From contig JAQMRL010000015.1 of the NCBI GenBank assembly GCA_035578175.1, positions 20,782,447-20,846,446 on the forward strand: DNA of 64,000 nt, read 5' to 3'. This DNA is from Catonia carolina (Eukaryota > Arthropoda > Insecta > Hemiptera > Achilidae). Positions 52,735-63,477 of the stretch are shown in pieces. The notes beneath the pieces were generated by a model. The model made no database searches. It was not told where the DNA came from and saw nothing but the letters and a program-made list of their open reading frames with translations. Numbering within the stretch: position 1 is the stretch's first letter; each line of letters starts with the position of its first letter. A program made the translations under genes and the position numbers.

Positions 52735-53127
52735 TGCCCATAGCAGACTGGTGGAGTGCCAAATTATTTACACTCAATCTGTTCGTTGCCGGGCAAAAAT
52801 AAATAGTTCTGTTTCTTATCACATGGTCAGCCAATGAAATGACTGAATCATTTAAGAACAGAAGAGGTAGAGGTGTAAAAGACACTAATCAGAGTTATCT
52901 TCTCTGAAAGTAATGAATTTCACTATACAGCCAGACCCTGTGGTGAATGAAGTGAAGGTGTCATTTGCAGAGTGGAAAATATGTGCTTTTCAGAGGGCCC
53001 GGCATGCTGATAAGCATACTTTTCCACTGAGTGAGGAAGGCAATGGTAAACCACCTCACTCCACGTTTTACTTAGTAAAACCTCTAGAGGTTCAAACCAG
53101 CCTTTCGGCTGTTGACCTAAACAACAT
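52735..53127 (+). repeat. SINE-A copy 12, with target duplication
   Basis: AAATAAAATTGTG before (52724-52736, overlapping the first two bases) and after (53128-53140). The family open frame starting at the ATG near 52913 is intact and continues into flanking DNA. Confidence 0.92.
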
Positions 53128-53140
53128 AAATAAAATTGTG

Positions 53141-53526
53141 AATTTTTCTGTACATTTTTTCAAAATGCCCCAAATTTTGTTTCTGCATCAGATCTATCAA
53201 GTAAACACTGAAAAAAAGTTCAGCTGAATTTTTGTATGTTACAGCATCACGCAAGAACTGCTCAACCAAATTCAATGGATTTCGGTATTTACGTAGGTTC
53301 TGAACAAAATCGAAATGAAAATAGGCTATACATTTTTTTAATATCGCAAATGGATGGGGGAGTTCAGAGCGAGGGGTAAACCAAAAACTACAAATGTCTA
53401 CGTTAGAAGTCAATGTATCAAGAAAGGTTATATAATCGAAATTACGAAACGTTTAAAGATAAATAAGTTTGATTATGTAAAGTTTTTCATTTTCATGCAT
53501 AATAACGGAGATATTACCAATTAAGA
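53141..53526. other. No feature recognised
   Basis: A minus-strand frame at 53117-53413 has no motif. Confidence 0.35.
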
Positions 53527-54450
53527 AAAATCTGGTGTGAAACACTCACACAACTTTCTCTTGCCAATGCAAATAATTAATAATAAACCTAACATTATTA
53601 ATAAAATATTAGAAATAAACAAAAACTAACCTCAAAAACATAACCTTATTTTAATCATGAGTGAATGACGCAAAATGACAATCGAACTCAGTTTGGCTTA
53701 AAAATACGGAAAATCACGCTTTCACGCTAAACTAGGCTCTGTAGAGAAAAATGCTTTAAACAAAAGTTGTAGATCTTTTAATTTTCTATAAATTTAATTA
53801 TATACACTTTTGTCGTAAAATGCATACTAAGACCGAAATGTTAAAAAAATCGATTTTTCTCACGTTTTCGTGAGAAAAAAAACAGAAAATCGCTAATTAC
53901 CGCTAAACTAAGCGTTTTACAAAAAATTGTTTGAAATAAAAGTTGTAGAATTTTACATTCTCTACAACTTTTATTATATAACGTTTTGCGCTAAAATGCA
54001 TATTAAAGCCGCAATCTTAAAAAGAAAATGTTTTTACGTAAAAACAGCCTCAAGCAGAATTTCAGCAAACATGGCGCCTACCCTATATTGTAGAGCATAA
54101 AAAATGTAGTAAACCAGGCGATTTTAAAAAAAATCGTAGGACCAGTTTTTGAGAAAATCGCAAAAAAGTGAAAAATTACACGAATAAACTACCACTTCCG
54201 GTTGACCGATTTTGATGAAAATGTTCGTGTCGAGTCCGGTAGTGGTACGTAACTTAAGTTTCAAGTTCGTACGATGTTCCGTTCTTGAGATATTCTGTTC
54301 ACACACACACAGACCAATCGCTAAAAACATGTTTTTTGGGTTCAGGGGGTCTGCAAACGTATAGATCCGGTGAAAACTCGATTTCGAAAAATCGACATGA
54401 AAACAATACTTTCCTTCCTATATATTCATATAGGCAAGAGAAAGTAAAAA
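53527..54450 (+). repeat. HINE-B reference copy: Helentron-associated-like element
   Basis: Order of parts: TCTGGTGTGA-AACAC-TCACACA hairpin; 5' subterminal repeat ACTTTCTCTTGCC (53553-53565); two diverged ~180-bp modules starting near 53700 and 53883; GATGAAAATGTTCGTGTC; the TTCTTGAGATATTCTG block; (AC)n, here short; CCAATCGCTAAAAACATG; stem-loop CCTATAT-ATTC-ATATAGG (54417-54434); 3' subterminal repeat GGCAAGAGAAAGT (54433-54445); then flanking A-run. Asymmetric ends, subterminal inverted repeats, a mid-element microsatellite and a 3' stem-loop are the described hallmarks of DINE-1/HINE-type helitrons. No Rep/helicase is present. About 20 copies occupy close to a fifth of the window. Confidence 0.75.
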
Positions 54451-56007
54451 AAATAAACATTAGTATTTTTAGAATATTAACATAAAGAATAAACAGAACA
54501 ATAAATATAGGCATACGCGCCGGTAAAACCCGTATTCATTCAGTCAGTTACCTACCTACCCATTCCACCAGTACCCTATTCTCAGTCACATTGCCAAAAA
54601 TGAATCGGTATTCTTAATAGTTCGTTAGTTAACCATCGTGGTATTCCTATTATGATTTGACTTTCATTTGTTATGAAAATAATAAAGCTCTGCTTATCTT
54701 AATTTAGAAATACCAAGATCTCGCTTTTATTTTACGTCCAACAATTCTGTTTTTCCTTAATAATAATGCTGAAGTTGAAAGAAGGTACGAGTAGATAACA
54801 ATGATTAAAGAATATCAGACATGACATGGAACGAACTCGGTACTTCAACAGGCCGTTCACAGCACCTAGAAAACCGTTCAAAGAACGGATACTTCAGTTA
54901 TAGTCCTTGTAATTTCAATAGAGGCTTGCACATACACGTTCCCTCTACTTGCCTCCTCCGTTTATTCCGAGTAGTCAGCATATGTACTGGTTGTTAGAAA
55001 AGTATGCCTCTAAATAATTGTTACCAGTGTTTAATACTTTCGTATGAATTGAATTCTTTTAAAGTAATTATACACACTGTAAATAATGTTTTTGGATTGG
55101 CTTCGTAAATCACGTTTTTCACTCATCGTTGACCGGTACTGCGTACACGTTAATCTCTTGTGCACTGAACGGAAACTCAAATTGAACTGGTGAATTTATT
55201 TGTACTATAATATAATCATATACATTTATATAAGGCTATGTATATTTTTATATGTCTTTAAAATAGAAACAGCCTTACATTTTGTGTTGACAGTTATAAA
55301 AGCAAACACTACAGAGTATAATACAATCTGTAATTAATTAACTAAAATAATTTGACATTCTGATTTAAAGTATTTATTTTGACATTAAAGTAATATATCA
55401 TTAAAAGTAAAAATTAAAAATAGATGGTGATTTGTGCGTATTACTCATTTGTTTATAATCAAGAGTATGGAAATAGTAGTACGTTTTGCAGCACACTATA
55501 CAAACTGCTGCAACCACTTTACATGTGTGGGAGTGAAAATACTTATTACGGAAGCTTCTATTGAATTTACATGGACTATAGTAATATAATAAAGTCCTGT
55601 AGCCGGTGGTCGGTTTTAAGTTGTACACTGTATAGCAAAAAACATTGTTGCAGATTTGTGTCCGTGTGTGAATTGACGGGGGCCCCGTGCATCCTGACAC
55701 GTCGCGTTGTCAGATCACAATGCAGTTAAAGCGTGCTATAGAAAACGTACACAAATGCCGCACGTAGTTTCTCTGCTGTTAAATGGAATGGTAAATAATA
55801 GATTCCTTGGCTAGGCGGTAGGCCTTTCTCACTCAGTAGCTCCAATATATTTTATGTATTTGTATTGTAATATTTATACACGCCCTTGAATTAAAGAAAC
55901 AGGATATTCGTTTTGTGCGCCGATTAAACTGTTATCCTGCTCATAAATAAACCTTTTCTTTATCCAACTTCCAATTTATTATTTTAGTAGGGTATTTTAA
56001 TCGAGAT
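54451..56007. other. No gene or repeat recognised
   Basis: The second longest stretch without a family match. GC-richer patches occur near 54840-54980 and 55660-55760. A minus-strand 99-codon frame (55401-55700) has no known motif. Confidence 0.35.
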
Positions 56008-56108
56008 GCCTATAACAGGCAGATGGAGTGTAAAATTTTTTTGCACCCGATCCGCTTGATCCAGGCTACAAAAATAGTTCTGTTTCTTATCATATGGTCA
56101 TCCAATTA
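56008..56108 (+). repeat. SINE-A copy 13, head fragment
   Basis: CCTATAACAGGCAGATGGAGTG through CTTATCATATGGTCATCCAATTA only. Confidence 0.78.
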
Positions 56109-56458
56109 TAACTCAAACAGAAGTTAATTTTCATTTTTCATCATTTTTTTTTCTTTTTGGTTTAACGTCCGACTGTTCTGCAATTACTGCTAATACAGAC
56201 GGCGAAAGATGAATGATTTTTGTAACGTATGAAAATATGCCGTGCCTGAATAGGATTCGAACCCAAAACCGCATGATGAGAGGCGAGCACGTTACCAACT
56301 ACGCCAATGCGACCGGCATCATTCGCTCATGATTAAAATTAAGTTATGTTTTTTGAGGTTAGTTTTTTTGTTTATTTCTAATGGTTTATTACTTAGGTTA
56401 TCGTTTTCATTATTTGCATTGGCAAGAGAAAGTCGTGTGAATGTTTCACACCAGTTTT
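56105..56458 (-). repeat. HINE-B end, split by a SINE
   Basis: The GTTAATTTTCATTTTTCATCAT block before the SINE and GCTCATGATTAAAATTAAG to GGCAAGAGAAAGTCGTGTG after it are contiguous in HINE-B. Confidence 0.82.
56146..56316 (-). repeat. Mosaic tRNA-derived SINE: group D head, subtype-2 tail
   Basis: CATCATT at 56139-56145 and 56317-56323 is the target duplication. On the minus strand the head matches SINE-D at 51051-51230 (TTGGCGTAGTTGGTAACGTG). The tail (complement of GTTTAACGTCCGACTGTTCTG and TGCTAATACAGACGGCG) matches the SINE at 28643-28807. Confidence 0.88.
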
Positions 56459-56582
56459 TTTTTTAATTTGTAATAAATCTGATTGTTTTATTGTTTACAA
56501 TATAAATTATTTTTATGCTTCATGTTTTATTTTTGTGTTAATGTCTGCAACATGCGAAATGAATCTTTTTATTCTTATTTTT

Positions 56583-56775
56583 TAATACTAGACAGTGGTT
56601 ACCGGTGTACTTTGATAGTTGGGGTTCAAAAACCATACTTTAAGGAATGGTCGGCCTGAGTGTGTACAAGACTACACTTCATTTACACGTCATAATCATA
56701 TCATTGTGTCATGGGGTTGCTTATCGTTCTTAAATTGAAGAGATTGCAATGTACACACATTAGGAATTTTTAAAA
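56583..56775 (+). repeat. SINE-C, 5' truncated
   Basis: GACAGTGGTTACCGGTGTAC through GGTCGGCCTGAGTGTGT to ACACACATTAGGAATTTTTAAAA. Confidence 0.82.
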
Positions 56776-57415
56776 AATGTGTTTTGTTTACTTTTGTTTT
56801 GGTATCAATATGTATTTTATTTTTAACCATGTGTACTTGCAGACCAGTGCCAATTCGATTTGTGCAAGGTACTAGACTAAGACCTTTATTATTCTTGACC
56901 TATATTATGACACTACATACTTAATTTACGATGTGAATAACTGTGACTGTAAAAAAAACTTCTTAATGGATCTCATTATGTTGTACTTGATTGATCGATT
57001 GATAAACTCCATCATAATAGGAGGCCACACTTAGTTCATTAGAAACGCATTATTTGCCGTCGATCGATTTAGACTCATTCACCCTGAACTAATAAATTCT
57101 GAATGCAACTTCATGTTACTTTAAGTGGTAAAACCGATCTGATAAACACTATTCGGTGCTGATCACGTTCTCTTTTTTCATATATGATTCTTTACTCATT
57201 TATAATGATAAAAATTATAATTTAGTCTACAGGTTGGTCAAAAAGAAATCTATCATTAAAAAGCACAGAATAGCTTACTTTCAGAACTTTTTTGAGAAAC
57301 AATACTTTATTTCCAAAAAAATACAATTTTAATCTTAGTATTTTATATTATTGTTATACATAAAACCATTCCAATCACCGAGACGGTAGAAATTGACGTA
57401 TCCAACTATGATTAA
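56776..57415. other. No feature recognised
   Basis: ACAGGTTGGTCAAAAAG at about 57231 looks like a transposon end, but no partner was found. Confidence 0.35.
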
Positions 57416-58347
57416 AAATCTGGTGTGAATCACTCGCACGACTTTCTCTTGCCAATGCAAATAATTAACAATATAACCTAAAATTAGTAATAAAACATTA
57501 GAAATAAACAAAAAAACTGACCTCTAAAAAAATAACTTATTTTAATCATGAGTGAATGATGCAAAATGAACATCAACCTCAGTTTGGCCTAATACGGAAA
57601 ATTACTCTTTCGCGCTAAACTAGAGAAAAATGCTCAAAATAAAAGTTGTAGATTTTATAATTTTCTTTAAATTTGATTATATACACTTTTTTCATAAAAT
57701 GCATACTAAGGCTGAAATCTTAAAAAATCGATTGATTTACACATTTTTTTGAAAAAAAAAACAGAAAATCGTTAACTACCGCTAAACTAAGCGTTATACA
57801 AAAAAAATGTTTGAAATAAAAGTTATAAGTTTTTAAATTGTCTACGACTTTTATTATATAGTACATTTTTGCGCTAAAATGCATAACAAAGCCATAATCT
57901 TAAAACAACAATTTTTTTTACTAGAAAACAATCTTCCCAAGAATTTCAGCAGACATGGCCCCTACCCTATCTTGTAGAGCATAAAAAATTTAGTAAATGA
58001 GGGTATTGTTTGAAAAATCGTAGAAGCCGTTTATGAGAAAATCGCAATAAAGTGAAAAATGACTCGAATAAACTACTACTTCCCGTTGACCGATTTTGAT
58101 GAAAATTTTATTGTAGAGTCCTCTAGTGGTATCTAACTTAAGTTTCACGTTTCAAGTTCGTACGATGTTCCGTTCTTGAAATATTTTGTTGACACACACT
58201 CAGACCAAACGCTAAAACCATGTTTTTTGGATTAGGGGGGGTCTGAAAACGTGTATATCCGGTAAAAACTTGATTTCAAAAAATCGACATGAAAACAATA
58301 ACTTACTTTCCTTCCTATATATTCATACAGGCAAGATAAAGTAAAAA
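57416..58347 (+). repeat. HINE-B copy, full length
   Basis: TCTGGTGTGAATCACTCGCAC to GGCAAGATAAAGTAAAAA. The AC tract is reduced to ACACACAC. More diverged than the 53.5 kb copy. Confidence 0.92.
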
Positions 58348-58924
58348 ACAATGCCAGGATATGTAAAAAAAATACATTTATTGTAAAGATTTATTTACTT
58401 ATATTTTATCCAATTAAATAATTATGTATTCAGACCTTTTTATTCTTACAGTAGTATTGTATTTACTACATTGTATTTAGGTTTCTGATGAATGAATTAA
58501 ATGACAAAAAAGTAGATCAAGTCTTTTTAAAAGTAACGCTTTAAGAGCTTTAGGCAAAGTGATGAAGTAAAAGTATTTCATTCATTTTTGAAGTTTGACT
58601 GAATTGTATAGATAAATAACATACTGTATTATGTTATTGCATTAGAAACTTGTTACTTCACGTTGCAGCATTTTAAGTCAATATTACTTAATTTGTATGG
58701 CACAATTCATTAGTGTTAAACGACTAAAGACATCTTAAGGCGAGACTGTATGGTGGTTTTAAATGAAAATTTCGAATTTCGGTTCTTTGTTTTTTCAATA
58801 GTTCAGATCGAGGATCAACCACAAAAACATTAAATTACGTGAAACAATTATTTTAACGAAAAAATTAAGTTTTTTTGTAGGTTTACCTAGAAAAATGATT
58901 GTCACCATGAACGAATATTTTTAA

Positions 58925-59807
58925 TATTTTTTTTAACGTCGCATCAACTGCAAGGTCATTAGCGACGACTTTGGGGTATAACTGTGCACAATTGAGGATG
59001 AAATGATTTTTTAAACGCTTTTATTTAACTTGCTCTTGGAAGCATCAAATCTTGCAACTTAAAATTTTAATACTTCTACCGTATCAATATGAATCAAACT
59101 TTGCACACTTGTTTATCTTCGATGACAATACGCTGTAGTGTTTGTAAAAAAAAATTTTAAAATTTAAAAAAAAAATTTAAAAACCGCTTTTATTTAACAA
59201 TTACTTAAAACAATTAACTAAAAAGAAAAAAGAAAAAAAATTTACAAAAAAATCACAGAAAAAAAATTACAAAAAAATCAAAAAAAAAATTTTTAAGAAA
59301 CGCTATTATTTAACAATTAATCAAAAAAAATGAACTAAAAAGAAAAAAAGAAAAAAATTTACAAAAAAATTACAAAAAAATCAAAAAAAAAATTTTAAGA
59401 AACGCTATTATTTAACAATTAATCAAAGAAAAATGAACTAAAAAGAAAAAAAGAAAAAAATTTACAAAAAAAAAATCACAGACATTACAGTAAAAAATAA
59501 AAGCGTGGCGCATTAATAATATATAATATTTATTGTAAAATATTCGTTGTAAAATATTATATATATTAATGCGCCACGCTTTTATTTTTTACTGTAATGT
59601 CTGTGATTTTTTTTTGTAAATTTTTTTATTTTTTTATTTTTAGTTCATTTTTCTTTGATTAATTGTTAAATAATAGCGTTTCTTAAAAATTTTTTTTTTA
59701 TTTTTTGTAACGTAACTTATGAAAATATGCCGTGCCTTAGTGGGATTCGAACCCAGGACCGCATGATAAGAGGCGAGCGCGTTACCAACTACGCCAATGC
59801 GGCTGGC
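58925..59807 (-). repeat. SINE-D split by a fold-back element
   Basis: The tail part at 58925-59012 (AACGTCGCATCAACTGC...GATGAAATGATTTTTT) and the head part at 59700-59807 (TTTTTTGTAACG...TGCGGCTGGC) are adjacent in SINE-D. Confidence 0.85.
59013..59699. mobile_element. Fold-back element with 150-bp arms and tandem subrepeats (687 bp)
   Basis: Near-perfect inverted arms at 59382-59531 and 59553-59699 around a ~21-bp loop. AAACGCT(A/T)TTATTTAAC occurs at the left end (59015), at 59183, 59299 and 59401, and inverted at about 59662-59681. Units to the left of the palindrome repeat at ~102-116 bp. Flanks share ATTTTTT (59006-59012, 59700-59706). No coding sequence. Confidence 0.85.
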
Positions 59808-59965
59808 TTTTCATAATTTTATACTGATCGTTTTAGAGCAAAGGGAATTTTAGTTTCTTAAAATATCTGCATTACTGTTTTTAATACCTTCAGCTGTTGG
59901 TTCAGCTTTCTAACCAAATGTTAATAGGAAATTTACTTATTTGTGTACATTTTGGTTTTTGTTGT

Positions 59966-60083
59966 TTTTTTATTTATTTATTTAACGTCGCATCAACTAC
60001 AACGATCATTAGCGACGACGTTGGGGTGTAACTATTGTACAATGGAGGATGAAATGATTATTTGTAACGTATGAAAATATACG
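59966..60083 (-). repeat. SINE-D tail fragment
   Basis: TTTATTTAACGTCGCATCAAC through GATGAAATGATTATTTGTAACG. It ends before the tRNA-like head. Confidence 0.82.
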
Positions 60084-60330
60084 TTAAATAGAAGTTTGTT
60101 TTTGATTTGTGCCTTTTTGTGTTTTTGCCCGGTCCAGTAAATTTAGATTTTTAACATTTAGATACATTTTTCTCGGAAACCATTCAAAATACCAGGCTGA
60201 AATTTTTACCAGTTATTTATCTTGTGCATTCCCATATTCCGGCAGTTTTATGACTTCCTCAAAAGCTACAAAAATTGTTAATAATGTAAAATACCGTAAA
60301 AATTTTTTTATGTTATTCCTTATTCTGTTT

Positions 60331-60463
60331 TTACTTTCTCTTGCCTATATGAATATATAGGAAGGAAAGTATTGTTTTCATGTCGATTTTTCGAAATCGA
60401 GTTTTCACCGGATCTATACGTTTTCAGACCCCCTGAACCCAAAAAACATGTTTTTAGCGATTG

Positions 60464-60532
<69 letters not shown>

Positions 60533-61313
60533 CAGAATATCTCAAGAACGGAACATCGTACGAACTTGAAACTTGAAACTTAAGTTACGTACCACTACCG
60601 GACTCGACACGAACATTTTCATCAAAATCGGTCAACCGGAAGTGGTAGTTTATTCGTGTAATTTTTCACTTTTTTGCGATTTTCTCAAAAACTGGTCCTA
60701 CGATTTTTTTTAAAATCACCTGGTTCACTCAATTTTTTATTCTCTACAAGATAGGGTAGGCGTCATGTTTGCTGAAATTCTTGGTGAGGCTGGTTTCACG
60801 TAAAAACGTTGTTTTTTTTAAGATTACAGCTTTAATATGCATTTTAGCGCAAAACTTAATACAATAAAAGTTGTAGAGAATTGAAAATTCTACAACTTTT
60901 ATTTTAAACAATTTTTTGTATAACGCTTAGTTTAGCGGTAATTTGCGATTTTCTGTTTTTTTTTCTCACGAAAATGTGTGAAAAATTGATTTTTTTAAGA
61001 TTTTGGCCTTAGTATGCATTTTACGACAAAAGTGTATATAATTTAATTTATAGGAAATTAAAAGATCTACAACTTTTATTTAGAGCATTTTTCTCTACAG
61101 AGCCTAGTTTAGAGAGAAAGAGTGATTTTCCGTATTTCTAAGCCAAACTGAGGTTGATTTTCATTTTGCATCATTCACTCATGATTAAAATAAGGTTATG
61201 TTTTTGAGGTTAGTTTTTTGTTTATTTCTAATATTTTATTAATAATGTTAGGTTTATTATTAATTATTTGCATTGGCAAGAGAAAGTTGTGTGAGTGTTT
61301 CACACCAGATTTT
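60331..61313 (-). repeat. HINE-B copy, full length, long microsatellite
   Basis: ACTTTCTCTTGCCTATATG to GCAAGAGAAAGTTGTGTGAGTG and CACACCAGA. A pure (TG)n at 60468-60530. It faces the copy at 61424-62366 in inverted orientation. Confidence 0.94.
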
Positions 61314-61423
61314 TACTTATGGTTAAGGTGCGGAAATGTCAGTTGCTTGAACACCGAAAACTACTAGTAAGTAAAGTTTAATTTCCCTATCTTTTACCAC
61401 TCTTGTGAAAAATGTACCTAAAG

Positions 61424-62195
61424 ATCTGGTGTGAAAACTCACACAACTTTCTCTTGCCAGTGCAAATAATTAATAATAAACCTAATATTAGCAATAAAAC
61501 ATAAGAAATAAACAAAAAACTAACCTCAAAAACATAACCTAATTTTAATCATGAGTGAAAGACGCAAAATGAAAATCGTACTCAGTTTCGCTTAGAAATA
61601 CGGAAAATCACTCTTTCTCTCTAAACTAGGCTCTGTAGAGAAAAATGCTCTAAATAAAAGCTGTAGATCTTTTAATTTTCTATAAATTTAATTATATACT
61701 TTTTGTCGTAAAATGCATTCTAAGGCCGAAATCTTAAAAAAATCACACGTTTTTGTGAGAAGAAACAGAAAATTGCTAATTACTGCTAAACTAAGCGTTA
61801 TACAAAAAAAATGTTTAAAATAAAAGTTGTTGAATTTTAAATTCTCTACAACTTTTGTTATATAAATTTTTGCGCTAAAATGCATATTAAAGCCGTAATC
61901 TTAAAAAAAGTATTTTTTTACGTGAAATCAGCCTCACAAAGAATTTCAGCAAACATGGCGCCTACCCTATCTTGTAGAGAATAAAAAATTGAGTAAACCA
62001 GGCGATTTTTAAAAAAATCGTAGGACCAGTTTTTGAGAAAATCGCAAAAAAGTGAAAAATTATACGAATAAACTACCACTTCCGGTTGACCGATTTTGAT
62101 GAAAATGTTCGTGTCGGGTCCGGTAGTGGTATGTAACTTAAGTTTCAAGTTCATACGATGTTCCGTTCTTGAGATATTCTGTTCACACACAGACA

Positions 62196-62230
<35 letters not shown>

Positions 62231-62366
62231 CAATCGCTAAAAACATGTTTTCTGGGTTCAGGGGGTCTTAAAACGTATAGATCCGGTGAAAACTCGATTT
62301 CGAAAAATCGACATGAAAACAATACTTTCCTTCCTATATATTCATATAGGCAAGAGAAAGTAAAAA
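61424..62366 (+). repeat. HINE-B copy, full length
   Basis: TCTGGTGTGAAAACTCACAC to GGCAAGAGAAAGTAAAAA. The AC tract at about 62183-62227 contains an AGACAGACAC interruption. Its antisense frame across the microsatellite reaches 167 codons, the longest in the family, but shows no known motif. Confidence 0.94.
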
Positions 62367-62539
62367 TAGCAAATTTAACATTGGCGGGATACAAAGTACA
62401 GTCTTCCCTAAGTTTTTTCAATTATTTTTCTGTAGTCAGTATTGTTTCTTCAAATACATTTTCTATTATTTTTATTTTCTATTGCCTTATGTGAATAACA
62501 TTGTGACACTTATCTAAGGTCCGTTTCGGGATCTGGATA

Positions 62540-62744
62540 AAATAAATAATTTACACATTAAAGTTTAAAATTACAAGTAATTATTACAAACTAAAAATTG
62601 CAATTAATAAAGTGTCTTAAATCTACAAGTAAATTACAATTATATAAATAATTACAATAAATAGTGAAAATAAATAAACTATACTCGCCCTTACTTAAAA
62701 CTAAATACTTACAAATGATACTAAACGTTAGACAATAATTTACA
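62540..62744. repeat. AT-rich dispersed repeat related to 46115-46260
   Basis: CACATTAAAGTTTAAAATTACAAG, TATTACAAACTAAAA and TTAATAAAG blocks resemble the sequence before the LINE relic at 46263. Composition is very AT-rich, so the match needs alignment. Confidence 0.35.
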
Positions 62745-62842
62745 CCTTCTAACTAATGTTTTATTTCTAATGTTAGGTTATTTGTTAATTATTTGCGTTG
62801 GTAAGAGAAAGTTGTGTGAGTGTTTCATACCAGATTTTTTTA
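62745..62842 (-). repeat. HINE-B 5'-end fragment
   Basis: TTTCTAATGTTAGGTT and GGTAAGAGAAAGTTGTGTGAGTGTTTCATACC only. Confidence 0.8.
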
Positions 62843-62879
62843 CTTAGGTTTATTTTTATTGATGAAAAAGAAGATACTA

Positions 62880-63125
62880 CAGACCTAAAGTGTCGAATAA
62901 ATGGTTTAAAGGCATTGAAAAGGATATTGGTGAAATTGAAATAACCCGAGAAAACATGGGGACCGAACTAAAATTAAAACTAGGCTATTGTTTGCAAATT
63001 TCAAAGGCTTCCACAAAGAACAAAAACAAAACATCGCTTGAACGGAAGAAAGAAAAAAGCTTGTTGTAAAAGAAATTTCAGTATAGGCTGCAAAAAACCT
63101 TCCAGAATTGACTTAAGTTATTGTA
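62880..63125 (+). pseudogene. LINE 3'-end relic
   Basis: Broken frames give NKWFKGIEKDIGEIEITREN (compare NWIKEVKKDMEELNIT at 46.4 kb), then GFHKEQKQNIA and TEERKK (compare GFHEEQKQNIR and TEERGK at 4.1 kb). It links those two relics into one ORF tail. Confidence 0.55.
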
Positions 63126-63477
63126 CACAATATAAAATTGCCTTCAAGGATGGAAAAAAGTCTAAAATTAAATTTAAAAATTTTAAGGTAGTTAAAAAGT
63201 ACTTTGGTATTTTAGTTGCAATGTTATTATTGCTTCCTGAAACCAGCCTTAACTACCTTTAGTATTTCTGCAAACCGTTTCTTTAAATACTGTTAAATGC
63301 AGTCATTAAAGGTAATTTCAGCCTGTTTACTATTGACAGTAATGCTACAAAGTCATGACATAATTTTTTTTTCTGTAGTTTTAAACCTTTAATTTATTTT
63401 CAACATACTGTGAGAGGTAGACTATTAGTTCTATATGTAGTTATTCATTTACTTAATGATTCGTTTAAAAAACAAAA

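Noticed and set aside
55401..55700. 99-codon minus-strand frame
   Set aside because: No motif, no neighbours and no sign of selection visible from one sequence.
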